From contig CAMVQX010000108.1 of the NCBI GenBank assembly GCA_947169755.1, forward strand, positions 1 through 5,213: DNA of 5,213 nucleotides, in the 5' to 3' direction. The translations under genes were made by a program, and so were the position numbers. This DNA comes from an uncultured bacterium (GTDB lineage: Bacteria; Cyanobacteriota; Vampirovibrionia; Gastranaerophilales; Gastranaerophilaceae). The notes under the pieces were generated by a model. The model made no database searches. It was not told the origin of the DNA and was given only the letters and a program-made list of their open reading frames with translations. This document shows, piece after piece, positions 5,197 through 5,213 of the stretch; the first letter of the stretch is position 1, and the number at the start of each line of letters is the position of its first letter.

Positions 5197-5213
5197 AAAA
5201 GTTAAAAACTTTT
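5197..5213. repeat. AT-rich inverted repeat at the right edge
   Basis: AAAAGTT (5197-5203) and AACTTTT (5207-5213) form a 7-bp stem with an AAA loop, ending exactly at the window edge. It may extend further. With a single GC pair it is weak, and chance is a fair explanation in AT-rich DNA. Confidence 0.3.

Noticed and set aside
5126..5213. A short coding frame across the right edge
   Set aside because: Readable frames exist only because the region is short; there is no start codon with a ribosome-binding site and the hairpins suggest intergenic sequence.

Overview
The window looks like ordinary chromosome from an AT-rich bacterium. Genes are packed tightly and several overlap. Two of the three complete minus-strand genes start with TTG, and Shine-Dalgarno-like sequences and sigma70-type promoters are easy to see. 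By recall only, the aspartate kinase and the style of the proteins resemble the cyanobacterial lineage, possibly its non-photosynthetic gut relatives (Vampirovibrionia / Gastranaerophilales). This assignment is an inference and needs a database search. There are no insertion sequences, CRISPR arrays or phage genes.

Left part, minus strand, read right to left: a KdsC-type HAD phosphatase (2843-3319), a 496-residue TPR protein (1368-2858) and an aspartate kinase (103-1371). Their ends overlap by 16 and 4 bases, so they form a translationally coupled operon. After a 31-base gap a fourth reading frame starts at 71 and runs off the left edge; it could be the start of an NAD kinase.

Middle: a 55-base divergent region (3320-3374) carries two promoters whose -10 boxes overlap face to face. 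One serves the minus-strand operon. The other serves a membrane-anchored HAMP-PAS-HisKA-HATPase sensor histidine kinase (3375-4646) that has no response regulator beside it in the window.

Right part, plus strand: a near-consensus promoter (4655-4683) starts about two bases before tRNA-Cys(GCA). It is followed by a 74-residue basic protein of unknown function, then tRNA-Val(GAC), then a 17-bp terminator hairpin. This is a tRNA-mRNA-tRNA transcription unit. The last base of the small gene's TAG stop codon is also the first base of mature tRNA-Val, so RNase P cleavage should leave a message without a complete stop codon. The tRNA-Val has C instead of the nearly universal U at position 33, and its encoded ACCA end forms the base of the terminator stem. 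The final 80 bases hold two small perfect hairpins flanking an unusually GC-rich stretch, possibly a dispersed repeat. The tRNA unit is the most unusual part of the window.
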